This document shows positions 8,219-16,780 of a stretch of 64,000 nucleotides of DNA, in pieces. The stretch is taken from assembly GCA_015064255.1 (NCBI GenBank), contig SVSP01000005.1, positions 1-64,000 of the forward strand. Direction: 5' to 3'. The position numbers were made by a program, and so were the translations under genes. Below the pieces are notes generated by a model, which did not search any database, was not told where the DNA came from, and worked only from the letters and a program-made list of their open reading frames with translations. The stretch is from Oscillospiraceae bacterium. GTDB lineage: Bacteria; Bacillota; Clostridia; Oscillospirales; CAG-272. Position 1 is the stretch's first letter; the number at the start of each line of letters is the position of its first letter.

Positions 8219-9241
8219 ATGGAACAGTTAAGCGTACTGAACGACAAAAAACTCATAGCAAAGCGCGACGAATGGTTTGCAAAACTGCAAGACCACTACG
8301 ACGGAAAATATAACGAACCGAAAGCTTTCGTAATTTACGGAGCTCTTGCACGCGGAATAAGCGATCCGTACAAGGAACCCGAAAAATGGGTGGACGAATG
8401 TCTTGAGGATATTGCGAAAAACAAAGCAGAAGCCGGATTAAACGACGACCGATTCGTTCCCGTATGCGTGGAATACGGCATATACGGTGTTCATTATATC
8501 GACAAGATACTCGGTGCAAACGTCTATTTCCAGGACGGTCAGTGGTACAACGACTATCTTGACACACCGATAGGAGAGCTTGAAGATCCCGATCTTGATA
8601 CAAACGAAACGTTTCAGCTCTCGATCCGTGCGGCAAAGAGATTTGCAGAGGTCGGCGGAGAATTCCCCCTCTTCGGTCTTCCGACTATCGCAAGTGCACT
8701 CAATATTGCCGTAAACCTTTACGGGCAGGAAATTCTGATGGAAATGCTCGCCGATCCGGAAAACGCGAGAAAGGATCTTGAAACCATCAACCGCACTCTC
8801 GTAAAGATCCACAAGGCGTTCAGAGAAATCATACCCGAAAAACAGCTTCAGCCCGTTGTATCCTGGGAAAGAACACAGCCGCCCGCATACGGACAGATCT
8901 GCGGATGCACAACACAGCTTGTTTCGGGCAGTCTTTACGAGGAAATGATCCTCGATCTTGACGAGGCTGTACTTAACGTGTACGAAAATGGCGGAATGAT
9001 CCACCTTTGCGGAAGTCACTCACAGCACATCGAGAATTTCAGAAATATGAAGTCGCTGAGATCGGTACAGCTTCACGACAGAGCAGCCGAAGATATCGAG
9101 CTTTACTTCAAGGGACTCCGCGAGGATCAGCTCATATATCTCGTGCCCTGCAAGGGTATGCCTATTGAAAAGGCACTCGAAATAACAGGCGGAAAGCGTC
9201 TTGTTATTACTTCGCCTGTAAACGGAGAACTTAAAATATAA
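8219..9241 (+). CDS. Uroporphyrinogen decarboxylase-family protein (MtaA/CmuA-like)
   Basis: This 340-residue TIM-barrel protein belongs to the URO-D superfamily. HLCG and the preceding GGMI segment match the H-x-C-G zinc site of methylcobamide methyltransferases (MtaA-like) rather than the substrate pocket of true HemE. No haem genes or corrinoid protein are nearby, so a methyltransferase or an unknown small-molecule role is more likely than haem synthesis. It is the first gene of an operon whose other members are a hydrolase, a metallophosphoesterase and a propeller-like protein. TAAGGAG lies 9 nt before the ATG. It is one of three URO-D-like genes in the window. Confidence 0.75.
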   Translation: MEQLSVLNDKKLIAKRDEWFAKLQDHYDGKYNEPKAFVIYGALARGISDPYKEPEKWVDECLEDIAKNKAEAGLNDDRFVPVCVEYGIYGVHYIDKILGANVYFQDGQWYNDYLDTPIGELEDPDLDTNETFQLSIRAAKRFAEVGGEFPLFGLPTIASALNIAVNLYGQEILMEMLADPENARKDLETINRTLVKIHKAFREIIPEKQLQPVVSWERTQPPAYGQICGCTTQLVSGSLYEEMILDLDEAVLNVYENGGMIHLCGSHSQHIENFRNMKSLRSVQLHDRAAEDIELYFKGLREDQLIYLVPCKGMPIEKALEITGGKRLVITSPVNGELKI

Positions 9242-9289
9242 TAATTTTGTGCATAAAACTTTACCGAAATTAAGAAAAGGAATATAGTT

Positions 9290-11992
9290 ATGAAAATTTG
9301 CGAGAGTTTTAAGAATAATATTGTAAATTCACTTAATATCGAAAATGACGGCTATATCGGTATTCCGACAGAGCTTACCGTTCTTTACGACAAATCAAAA
9401 GGAAACATAAAAAACGGCTACGTTGAACCTACTCCGATAATAATTTATACAATAGGAACAAAAATCGAGCGTATCGGAACGTTTTCGGACGAAAAAATAA
9501 TTTCGGGAATGCTTGACAGAGGATACGTCGTATGCCTACTCGACTACCTCGAAAACGAGAAGGCAGTACCTCCCGCACTCGATTGGTCGGTACAGAAATT
9601 AAGACAGAAGGTGATTTCGGGCGAAGTATTCGACGGTGCTGAAGGCTTCCCCAAGGGCAGATACTTAGAAACCTTCGTTGTACCAGCGGGATATGACGTA
9701 TCGCTTGGTAACGTTTATTGGCAGTTCGACAAGCACGGCACGGACGGAACACTTGAAAGGATCGTCGAAATATGGAACAATGACTTCCGCGGAGTTCACG
9801 GCAACCGTTTTGTTAAATGGGTTGATAAAAGCGGCGCACGCAAGGAAACACAGCCCGCGCACGACGGAAGCCTGCCCGTTTGGTATGACGAAAAGGGAAA
9901 CGAGGACGAAAACGGTCAGTATATCAAAATAAAACACACAAAGGCAAACGATGTTTCGGACTGCGCAAAGCCGGACGGCTCTATGATAGACTTGAAGCTC
10001 TATATGCACATAATATATCCGACCGCACCTGCCAAAAAGGTTCCCGTAATGTGCCACGCAAGCTCTTTCGAGCATATCGCACAGGGCACTTCAAACGAGG
10101 TAAGACCTCACCTCAACGGATTTGTATTTAACGGATACGCAGGTGTCGCTTACGATTACGGATATACCCCTATGGCAAGGCTCGACCACTACGGATATTT
10201 TGACGGAAACAGCAGGGAAGGCTGTGTGACCGGAGATAACGTAACCTATTCGATGAAATTTTATAACCACCACATTGACCTCGCGGCGATGAGATATCTC
10301 AGATATCTTTCGATGAGCGACAGCACTTTCGCTTTTGATAAGGATGCTATCGGTGTTTACGGAAACTCAAAAGGCGGCTGTCAGACCTATCTCGGCGCAG
10401 AAGATCCTTCGCTTTTCCCGCATTCGCGTATATTTACGGGACACCACGGCGAAACGAGATACGAAAACGGCAAGACCGAAACTGTCGGTGATATTTTCGG
10501 CGGAGAAGAACAGCCTTGGCTTTCTTATAACGGAGAAAAGATAAGCTCGAGAGCAAACTTCGTATATTCGGGTTGCGGCGCTGTTACGGGCGCGATCAAA
10601 GAAGGACATTCTCCGATGTTTGTCGCGTGCAACAGAATGGACAGCAGCTGTTACGGCGTTTCGAACGCTATGGTAAACCTCGGCAGGATTTACGATATTC
10701 CTACTATGTGGCTTGAAATTCCCGTAAATCACAACCTTGTTTACGGCGAAGATACTTTGTACGGCGTTGACTCATATAAGGCGTTCTTTGATTTTGCGGG
10801 ATACTATCTCAAAGACGATGCTGTAAAGGTTGTCGGAGCGAGAACGGCGAAATACACATTCCCCTACGCGGCTATCCTTCTTTTCTCGGGCGGTGTTGAC
10901 GAAAGCGAGATCGCAAAGATAACTATTAAAAACTCAAAGGGCGAAGATGTAAAATGCTCGGTTGTCGGAAAATTCGGCGGTCTTGAATGGACTTTTACTC
11001 CCGAAAATGCAGATTTCAACGAAACTTACACTATAAACGTGCCCGAAACGCTCGTCGGCAAGAACGGCAAGGCTGTTCAGAGCGCATACACCTATACCTT
11101 TGAGAGCGTGAAGGGAAAGATCACAGATCTTCACAGTAACGAAAACGCAGATATCATATTCGAGGTCAAAAACGATGCCGTAAATACTGTCGCGGCGTAT
11201 GCGGCAGACAAAAAGATCGGCAGTACAAACGTCAGCGGCAAGGGCTGGTATAAGATCAATATTAAAGACTATCTTGCAACTCTCGCCGAAGGCGAAAATC
11301 ACGAGATAACACTCAAAGCCGAAAAAGAAGCGGGAATAACTACCGTAACAGACGAAAAGCTCGCAGATTCTCTCGGTACGGTCAGAGTCGGCGCAAAGGC
11401 ACACTCGGAATTTGCGCAAGCTCCCGACGGAAAGCCTGCTTTGAAGATCGTCGGATTTGAAACCTATACGGAATACAAATTTGAGGAGTTTTATAACACA
11501 CAGCTCCAGACAGTAGGATGCAGTGCCCTTGTTAAGAAAGAACCTCTTGACGAATCCGATATGGGCAGACGCTTCCGTATAAGCTTCAAGATGTATGATA
11601 GCGCATCAAGATATATATCGTATTATTTTAACCACTGTACGTCAAAGCCCGAAAGCATTTCCGATTTGCGCAGAAGCCTTTATAACGCGGTAACAAAAAA
11701 GGACGAGTGGACCGAATACAGCTTTGAATATACGGTTTACGAGCCTATGTACGGCGACTTCGGCAAGATAGGCAAATTCTTCGGTATAGCCTGTGAGGTC
11801 TTCGGGGACGTCGAAAAAGCTATTTACATTTCTGACATCAAGAGCGAGGAAATAATCACGGATGTGGAATTCGGAAGAGCTTTCTTTGCTTTGCCGGAAT
11901 GGGAAGATGTCCTCCCCGAAGGAAAGAGCACGATAGTCTGCCCGAACAATCCGTGGGAAAAGAATCTCGTGCTTGATAAGAACAAGAAATAA
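9290..11992 (+). CDS. Large alpha/beta hydrolase with C-terminal beta-sandwich domains
   Basis: This 900-residue protein has no signal peptide. The region ~240-520 has alpha/beta-hydrolase features, including a nucleophile elbow GNSKGG with Ser360, HASSF upstream (possible oxyanion region) and an NHNL segment that may hold the catalytic His. The N-terminal 220 residues are a mixed domain I do not recognise. After ~520 come an Ig-like segment and, from ~690, a carbohydrate-binding-like beta-sandwich. It most resembles very large acyl-esterase or S9-like hydrolases acting on decorated sugars. The substrate is unknown. It is the second gene of the operon, 48 nt after the URO-D-like gene. Confidence 0.6.
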   Translation: MKICESFKNNIVNSLNIENDGYIGIPTELTVLYDKSKGNIKNGYVEPTPIIIYTIGTKIERIGTFSDEKIISGMLDRGYVVCLLDYLENEKAVPPALDWSVQKLRQKVISGEVFDGAEGFPKGRYLETFVVPAGYDVSLGNVYWQFDKHGTDGTLERIVEIWNNDFRGVHGNRFVKWVDKSGARKETQPAHDGSLPVWYDEKGNEDENGQYIKIKHTKANDVSDCAKPDGSMIDLKLYMHIIYPTAPAKKVPVMCHASSFEHIAQGTSNEVRPHLNGFVFNGYAGVAYDYGYTPMARLDHYGYFDGNSREGCVTGDNVTYSMKFYNHHIDLAAMRYLRYLSMSDSTFAFDKDAIGVYGNSKGGCQTYLGAEDPSLFPHSRIFTGHHGETRYENGKTETVGDIFGGEEQPWLSYNGEKISSRANFVYSGCGAVTGAIKEGHSPMFVACNRMDSSCYGVSNAMVNLGRIYDIPTMWLEIPVNHNLVYGEDTLYGVDSYKAFFDFAGYYLKDDAVKVVGARTAKYTFPYAAILLFSGGVDESEIAKITIKNSKGEDVKCSVVGKFGGLEWTFTPENADFNETYTINVPETLVGKNGKAVQSAYTYTFESVKGKITDLHSNENADIIFEVKNDAVNTVAAYAADKKIGSTNVSGKGWYKINIKDYLATLAEGENHEITLKAEKEAGITTVTDEKLADSLGTVRVGAKAHSEFAQAPDGKPALKIVGFETYTEYKFEEFYNTQLQTVGCSALVKKEPLDESDMGRRFRISFKMYDSASRYISYYFNHCTSKPESISDLRRSLYNAVTKKDEWTEYSFEYTVYEPMYGDFGKIGKFFGIACEVFGDVEKAIYISDIKSEEIITDVEFGRAFFALPEWEDVLPEGKSTIVCPNNPWEKNLVLDKNKK

Positions 11993-12025
11993 ACCTGTCT
12001 TTTAACGCCGAAAGGAGCTCTCAAA

Positions 12026-13072
12026 ATGGCGGATGATTATTCAAATGAGCTGAATTTTGCGCTTTTTGCAGATCTTCACTATAAAAAAGGAATGTATATC
12101 GCGTCGGTTGACGATGTAGAGAGCATACTTGCGCGCGCAAACGAAGCTGAGTCGGATTTCGTTATACACTGTGGAGATATGTGCAACGATTATCTTGGCT
12201 CGCGTGAGCTGACCTTGGCTTATCTTGAAAACAGCTACGATCTCCCTGCGTACGGTATCTACGGCAACCACGAGCTTGAAACGAAGGGTAACGATATGAG
12301 CGTCGTGACGCCGCTTCTTACAAACCGCGAGGTTGTCTGGGGAACACCCGACGGCAAGATAGGCGACGGCAGTATCGCGTACTATCACTTCGATATAAAG
12401 GGTTTCCGCATAATCTGCACGGATACAAACTATTCTTTAAACGGCGAAACGGGATGCTGGGAACATAATCTTCCTGCAAGCTGGGGCGCACCAAGCAAAA
12501 ACACAAAGGCGAATTCTCTCGGAGGTGCTCAGCTCGTATGGCTCGAAAAAGTGCTTAACGATGCGGCAGATAAAGGTTTGAAATGTATAATTTTTTCGCA
12601 CGAAAGCTTTTCGGGCGTGTGGAGCCGATCTCCCGACACCGATGCTGTGCGTGAAATATTCAGAAAAGTAAACGAAAAATCCAAAAAGACGGTTATAATG
12701 GCAATAAACGGTCATCTTCACACAAACCATCAAAAGGTGATCGACGATATTCTCTATCTTGATGTAAATACGGTCAGAAACGGACTTTGGATACCAAGAC
12801 GAGAGGATCATTATACCGACGAAACCTTCCTTTTCGTTGACTACGACGAAGAGGGAAGAGAGGTATCGCGAAAAGACCGCCTTGTGAGTGACCTATGGAT
12901 GAGTGGGCAGACTTGGTACTACAAAGAGCCTCTCAGCGCGATAGTTACGGTGAATTCCGACGGAAAGATAACTATCGAAGGGAAAAAGAGCAATTGGTAC
13001 GCGGATGTTGATCCGAAAGACGTTCGACAAGGTGTGTCTGACGAGATCACAAGCGGAGAGTACAGTATTTGA
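12026..13072 (+). CDS. Calcineurin-like metallophosphoesterase
   Basis: This 348-residue protein has the ordered metallophosphoesterase motifs: D16-x-H18 (ADLHYKKG), GDMCND, GNHE, FSHES and GHLHTNH. These make a two-metal centre that hydrolyses phosphomono- or diesters. There is no signal peptide. GAAAGGAG precedes the ATG, and the gene starts 33 nt after the large hydrolase and is followed after 16 nt by the propeller-like gene. The operon context suggests a phosphodiester or phosphate group on the same unknown substrate. Confidence 0.87.
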   Translation: MADDYSNELNFALFADLHYKKGMYIASVDDVESILARANEAESDFVIHCGDMCNDYLGSRELTLAYLENSYDLPAYGIYGNHELETKGNDMSVVTPLLTNREVVWGTPDGKIGDGSIAYYHFDIKGFRIICTDTNYSLNGETGCWEHNLPASWGAPSKNTKANSLGGAQLVWLEKVLNDAADKGLKCIIFSHESFSGVWSRSPDTDAVREIFRKVNEKSKKTVIMAINGHLHTNHQKVIDDILYLDVNTVRNGLWIPRREDHYTDETFLFVDYDEEGREVSRKDRLVSDLWMSGQTWYYKEPLSAIVTVNSDGKITIEGKKSNWYADVDPKDVRQGVSDEITSGEYSI

Positions 13073-13088
13073 AAAAAGGGGTTTCATT

Positions 13089-14150
13089 ATGAATATTGAA
13101 AATTTACCGAAAAAAATATACACAGGCAGATTCAGAGGCGGTCATATCCAGGGGATCGCGATTGACAACGAAAGAAAATATATTTACTGCTCGTTCACCA
13201 CAGAGCTTGTCAAGCTTGATATGGACGGAAATTTCATAGGCTCGGTGAAAGGATTCACAGGACATCTCGGTTGTCTTGCGTTTGATTCGGAAAACAACCG
13301 CGTTTATGCCTCGCTTGAATATAAAAACGACGTTATCGGTCAGGGAATACTCAAACGCCTCGGCTACGTGGGTGAGGTCAAGAACGCTTTTTACGTTGCG
13401 ATATTTGATCCCGAAAAGATCGTCCGTCCCGATATGAGCGCATACGAAAACCGAGTTATGACTACCGTTTGGCTTCGCGACGTCGTTGACGATTATCTTG
13501 CCGAGTTCGAGCTTGGCAAAAGAAATCTGAAGCACCGCTACGGCTGCTCGGGTATTGACGGAATCACTTTTGCGCCCTCTTTTGATAAAAAAGGAACCGA
13601 TCTGCTCGTTTCCTATGGCATTTTCGGCGAAACAGACCGCGAGGATAACGATTATCAGGTTATTGTCGCGTATGATCCGAAGGAGCTTGTAAAATACGAG
13701 GATATTCTCTCGCCCGAAAATATTCATTCAAGCGGTCCCGAGTCCTGCAAGGAAAAATATTTTGTATATACGGGCAACACGACCTTCGGTGTGCAGAATA
13801 TGGAATATGATAGCTATACGGGAGATATTTTCCTGTGCGTTTACTGCGGAAAAAAGGAAAAATTCCCGAATTATCCGCTTTACGTGATAGATATGAAAAA
13901 AGCTCCTGCCGAAAAAGAACTTCTCGGACAGGAGGGTGAGATCGGAACGACTCTTTCGATAAAAGAGGCAGGATTTTGCGAAAACGGCATTTACGGCTAT
14001 ACCTTCCCGCACGGCTCGACCGGAATAGCCTCGCTCGGTGACGGATATTTCTACATTTCCGAGCCGGGCGCAGATAACGGCGAATTTTTCTCGAATATTT
14101 ATCTTTATCGATATACGGGAGAAAATGAGATGACGTTTGTGAGGGTGTGA
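13089..14150 (+). CDS. Predicted beta-propeller protein of unknown function
   Basis: This 353-residue protein has repeated short strands of the type GIAIDNERKYIYCSF, LAFDSENNRVYASLEY and MEYDSYTGDIFLCVY, typical of SMP-30/NHL-like or YncE-like propellers. No catalytic residues can be assigned. There is no signal peptide. The ATG at 13089 follows GGGG by a few bases. Upstream in-frame codons from 13005 overlap the metallophosphoesterase gene and lack an RBS. It is the last gene of the operon, ending at the terminator at 14161. Confidence 0.65.
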   Translation: MNIENLPKKIYTGRFRGGHIQGIAIDNERKYIYCSFTTELVKLDMDGNFIGSVKGFTGHLGCLAFDSENNRVYASLEYKNDVIGQGILKRLGYVGEVKNAFYVAIFDPEKIVRPDMSAYENRVMTTVWLRDVVDDYLAEFELGKRNLKHRYGCSGIDGITFAPSFDKKGTDLLVSYGIFGETDREDNDYQVIVAYDPKELVKYEDILSPENIHSSGPESCKEKYFVYTGNTTFGVQNMEYDSYTGDIFLCVYCGKKEKFPNYPLYVIDMKKAPAEKELLGQEGEIGTTLSIKEAGFCENGIYGYTFPHGSTGIASLGDGYFYISEPGADNGEFFSNIYLYRYTGENEMTFVRV

Positions 14151-14160
14151 AAACAAAATG

Positions 14161-14196
14161 GCAGGACTCCCTTTGGGCAGTCCTGCTGCGTTTTTT
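14161..14196 (+). terminator. Terminator of the 8219-14150 operon
   Basis: The stem GCAGGACT (14161-14168) / AGTCCTGC (14179-14186) is followed by TTTTTT. Confidence 0.92.
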
Positions 14197-14216
14197 ACGT
14201 GAAGATTTATTTTAAA

Positions 14217-14265
14217 ATATCTTGCAATATCCGCGGTGTCCTTCTGCAATAATGTTTTTTTACAT
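14217..14265 (-). pseudogene. 49-bp remnant of a GDPD gene 5' end
   Basis: Read on the minus strand, this segment encodes KNIIAEGHRGYC and then breaks off. It is nearly identical to the first ~16 codons and RBS-proximal bases of the intact GDPD gene at 20288-21028 (same orientation), including the catalytic HRG codons. The rest of that copy is absent. It lies exactly between the preceding terminator and the promoter of the ESCRT-like operon. Confidence 0.8.
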
Positions 14266-14297
14266 AGGCAATTTATGAACTTTTAGTAAAAAATATA

Positions 14298-14326
14298 TTG
14301 ACTTCGTTTGATTGACGTGATATAAT
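14298..14326 (+). promoter_or_regulatory. Promoter of the SPFH/ESCRT-III/TIR/Vps4-like operon
   Basis: -35 TTGACT, 17-nt spacer, -10 TATAAT preceded by CGTGA (extended -10). The first gene starts 91 nt downstream of the -10. Confidence 0.88.
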
Positions 14327-14349
14327 CACTTTATGGGATAAAAGTGATT
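14324..14349 (+). promoter_or_regulatory. Inverted repeat over the -10/transcription start (candidate operator or leader hairpin)
   Basis: AATCACTTTAT (14324-14334), GGG, then ATAAAAGTGATT (14338-14349) form an inverted repeat with one extra base in the right arm. It covers the 3' end of the -10 and the predicted +1, which suits a repressor site. As RNA it would be a weak leader hairpin. No regulator gene is adjacent. Confidence 0.55.
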
Positions 14350-14416
14350 TTATGCGATTTAACTCAAATTTGTTTTCTACTTCCCGTTAAAATATCCAAG
14401 ATGGAGAAATTTTTGT

Positions 14417-15070
14417 ATGAAAGATTTTGTTCTGGAACCAAAATTTTCTGATGAAAACATTATCGTACAGTTTTCGGAAAAAATTATTACCGACAAAAAG
14501 ATATCTGTTCACGTGCCTAACGGATATCAAGCTATCGTTTTTATTGATGAGAAAATAATTTCTCGAATAGAACCATGTATGAGCAAAAAAATGTCTGACT
14601 ATGGTAAAGAATATTTGAATCGAAACTGCCGGATCGCATTTGTTCGTTCTAAGGCTATACCGGAGATACTGTGGGGATTTGGAAATATTCAAGTAAACAA
14701 TGAGCGTCTGAAAGAAGCATATCGTGTTGGTGCAAATGGGACTTATTCGGTAGAAATTGCGGAAATTGCGAAGCTTGTAAACGCACTTGAATTCGGCATG
14801 GATATTACAACAGAAAAGATACGTGAAAAGACGGTGGCTATACTTAAAAATATAGGAACCTCTGTGCTCGGTAGTTTTTTTGCCAATACCAAAACATCCA
14901 TATTTGAGGCAGCATCTTTGACGGGTGAGCTTCGAAAATCAATGATAGACGCACTAAAAGATGAGATTGCTTTTTCTGAACTTGGAATAAAACTCAAGGA
15001 TCTAACCGTTGACGGTATTCACGCAAATGAAAAAGATCTCGAGCTTATAAGAAACAGAATAAATACATAA
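14417..15070 (+). CDS. SPFH (band 7)-domain protein, YdjI-like
   Basis: This 217-residue protein has an N-terminal SPFH-like strand pattern (NGYQAIVFIDEKIISRIEP, about residues 35-55), then a segment W86GFGNIQVNNERL..GANGTYSVEI that resembles the WG..NPI..KD....R..G.Y.IRI region of YdjI-type SPFH proteins, then a helical C-terminus. SPFH proteins oligomerise on membranes, and in Bacillus subtilis YdjI is encoded beside the PspA-like YdjF. No transmembrane segment is seen, so it probably binds membranes peripherally. It is the first gene of the operon (GGAG 10 nt before ATG; 12 nt to the next gene). Codons look more A/T-rich than in the upstream operon. Confidence 0.65.
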   Translation: MKDFVLEPKFSDENIIVQFSEKIITDKKISVHVPNGYQAIVFIDEKIISRIEPCMSKKMSDYGKEYLNRNCRIAFVRSKAIPEILWGFGNIQVNNERLKEAYRVGANGTYSVEIAEIAKLVNALEFGMDITTEKIREKTVAILKNIGTSVLGSFFANTKTSIFEAASLTGELRKSMIDALKDEIAFSELGIKLKDLTVDGIHANEKDLELIRNRINT

Positions 15071-15082
15071 GGGGGATAAGAT

Positions 15083-16105
15083 ATGTTATTGACGAAAAAA
15101 TATACGCCTTCGATAAAGGCAAACAACGCACTCAAGCAGGACGTTACCGACGAGTTGAAATCAATAATTTATCGTCTTGAAAAAGGAAAATATGATTCGT
15201 CGCTCGAAAAGGATACAGTGGAAATTGTTACCTCAAAATTAAAGAAAGCATCAGATGCTCTTGAAAATGCGATCTGTACAGGAGAAGAAAAGATCGACGG
15301 TATAGCGAACGAAGCCAAAGCACAGCTTAAGACGCTTAAAGAGCAGGTAACACAGACAACTACAAACAATCGTTTTGAGAGCGCTGCTGATGATCTTGAA
15401 TATACTATCGAATTTTGGACAGACGTTATTGACGGCATAGTTACACCGGAAGAAGGCGAAGCACATAAGGTCAGCAGAACCAGACGTAAGCTGAATGAGC
15501 GTCTTGACGAACTTAAAGGTATAAAATCTGATTTTATTACCAATGAAAAACGTGTTGAAAACGAACTTGTAAAGCTCGAAAAAGACCTTGAAGAGTACGA
15601 TAATGCAATGGTTGAGGAAGAAAACGAACGCAAGATCAATGATCTCTACCGCAAAACCGAAGCAACCAGAAGTAAAATCAACACCTTAACGGTTCGTCAG
15701 AGCAATTATTCTGCGTGTTATAATCTTCTCGATACGATTTATGTCAATGCCAAAGAAATCGTAGAAGCATCTGATTTTGCAGTTGAAGAAATTGCCAAGG
15801 CTAAGGTTCTTCTTAATATGGAAAAGCTTAAAAAGGTTGCGGTAGAGCCTGACAAAGCCATATTAATACTCAAGCATATGGATTCCGATACTCAAAAGAT
15901 AGCAAACAAGGTAAAAGAAATAGATTCGAAAGTGTTTGGGCTCAATAACGGCGCATCTAATGTAAATCAGGAGGCTCTTAAATACAAAGAAGAGCTTATG
16001 CGCAAAAAGCTTGAAAAAGAGAGTTTGAAGAAAATAAATTCTTCTTTGGAAGAAGATGCAAATATTATGACACAAACGGAGGAAAATAAAAATGGGCTTA
16101 TTTAA
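15083..16105 (+). CDS. Long alpha-helical coiled-coil protein (ESCRT-III/PspA-like partner?)
   Basis: This 340-residue, highly charged, almost entirely helical protein has heptad-like stretches at about 25-110, 125-215 and 220-330. There is no signal peptide or membrane helix. The central region (KLNERLDELKGIKSDF ... KLEKDLEEYDNAM) and a later KVLLNMEKLKKVAVEPDKAI segment are the best landmarks. It may be a divergent second ESCRT-III/PspA-superfamily subunit or an adaptor, but I cannot prove homology. GGGGG lies 8 nt before ATG. Its 3' end overlaps the start of the ESCRT-III-like gene by 14 nt, so the two are probably translationally coupled. Confidence 0.55.
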   Translation: MLLTKKYTPSIKANNALKQDVTDELKSIIYRLEKGKYDSSLEKDTVEIVTSKLKKASDALENAICTGEEKIDGIANEAKAQLKTLKEQVTQTTTNNRFESAADDLEYTIEFWTDVIDGIVTPEEGEAHKVSRTRRKLNERLDELKGIKSDFITNEKRVENELVKLEKDLEEYDNAMVEEENERKINDLYRKTEATRSKINTLTVRQSNYSACYNLLDTIYVNAKEIVEASDFAVEEIAKAKVLLNMEKLKKVAVEPDKAILILKHMDSDTQKIANKVKEIDSKVFGLNNGASNVNQEALKYKEELMRKKLEKESLKKINSSLEEDANIMTQTEENKNGLI

Positions 16106-16682
16106 CTTTGAAACTGCAGAAGAAAAAAGAATACGTGAAGAAATGGAACGCGAAGAACAGCTCTCAGTATTTAATGAGCAAGTAAAAAATCTTGAAGCGA
16201 AGCTTGGTGAATATGCGGAAATGGCAGCTCGTGCCGAAATAAACGGTGATGCTGCTACATATGATGCTGCTTGTAACGGTCTTATTGAGCTTCATGAGGT
16301 TATCAGTAATCTTAATCAGACAAAGATTAACTTTGACATTATCAATATATCTAACTCTGTTGCAACAACAATGGCAACCGCTATGAGAGCACTTGATGCT
16401 ATGGCAAGCAATAAGGCAAATTCTATTGATATCAGACAGATTCAAAAAACACAGGTTAAGGTTGCAAAATATATGCGCGGTATAAAGATCAAGAATAAAG
16501 CTATGATAAGCGCAATGGGACATTCTAATCCTGCCAACAAAACGAGATCTTCTGAAGAACTCGCGGCTATTCGTCCTATGATCGATGCGGCGAGATCAAA
16601 GATGACAAATGTGTCTACTCCCGCAACTGCCGGAATCAATATTGCGGCAGAAATCGAAGCCGAAAAGAACAAAACTATTTGA
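16092..16682 (+). CDS. ESCRT-III (Snf7/CHMP)-like protein
   Basis: This 196-residue all-helical protein follows the ESCRT-III plan. A short N-terminal segment MGLFNFET precedes a long charged helical hairpin (about 8-105) with the A..A...GD...A....L..L...I..L spacing of Snf7/CHMP helices 1-2. Then come SVATTMATAMRALDAMASN (like the AMKAL..M region), IDIRQIQKTQVKVAKYM (like the I.K....D.I.EQ segment) and a flexible C-terminal tail (145-196) that could carry a MIT-interacting motif. ESCRT-III proteins polymerise and remodel membranes; bacterial relatives are PspA and Vipp1. The MIT-AAA gene two positions downstream supports the call. GGAGG lies 9 nt before ATG. Homology is judged by pattern, not by a search. 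Confidence 0.65.
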   Translation: MGLFNFETAEEKRIREEMEREEQLSVFNEQVKNLEAKLGEYAEMAARAEINGDAATYDAACNGLIELHEVISNLNQTKINFDIINISNSVATTMATAMRALDAMASNKANSIDIRQIQKTQVKVAKYMRGIKIKNKAMISAMGHSNPANKTRSSEELAAIRPMIDAARSKMTNVSTPATAGINIAAEIEAEKNKTI

Positions 16683-16697
16683 TTTTATCTGATTCGA

Positions 16698-16733
16698 AAT
16701 AGCGTAGGACTTGTTTTACAGTTCTGCGCTATT
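16698..16733 (+). other. Intra-operon hairpin between the ESCRT-III-like and TIR genes
   Basis: AATAGCGTAGGAC (16698-16710) can pair with GTTCTGCGCTATT (16721-16733) around TTGTTTTACA. The following bases are GAAAATTTC, not a T run, so it is not a standard terminator. It could be an RNA-processing or stability element that sets the relative output of the TIR gene. Confidence 0.55.
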
Positions 16734-16780
16734 GAAAATTTCAAATTAAGAAAAATCAACTTTTGGAGGATACTTGTCCG

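Noticed and set aside
8219..9241. Annotation as HemE (haem biosynthesis)
   Set aside because: An H-x-C-G zinc motif and operon context fit the methyltransferase-like branch. No haem genes are nearby.
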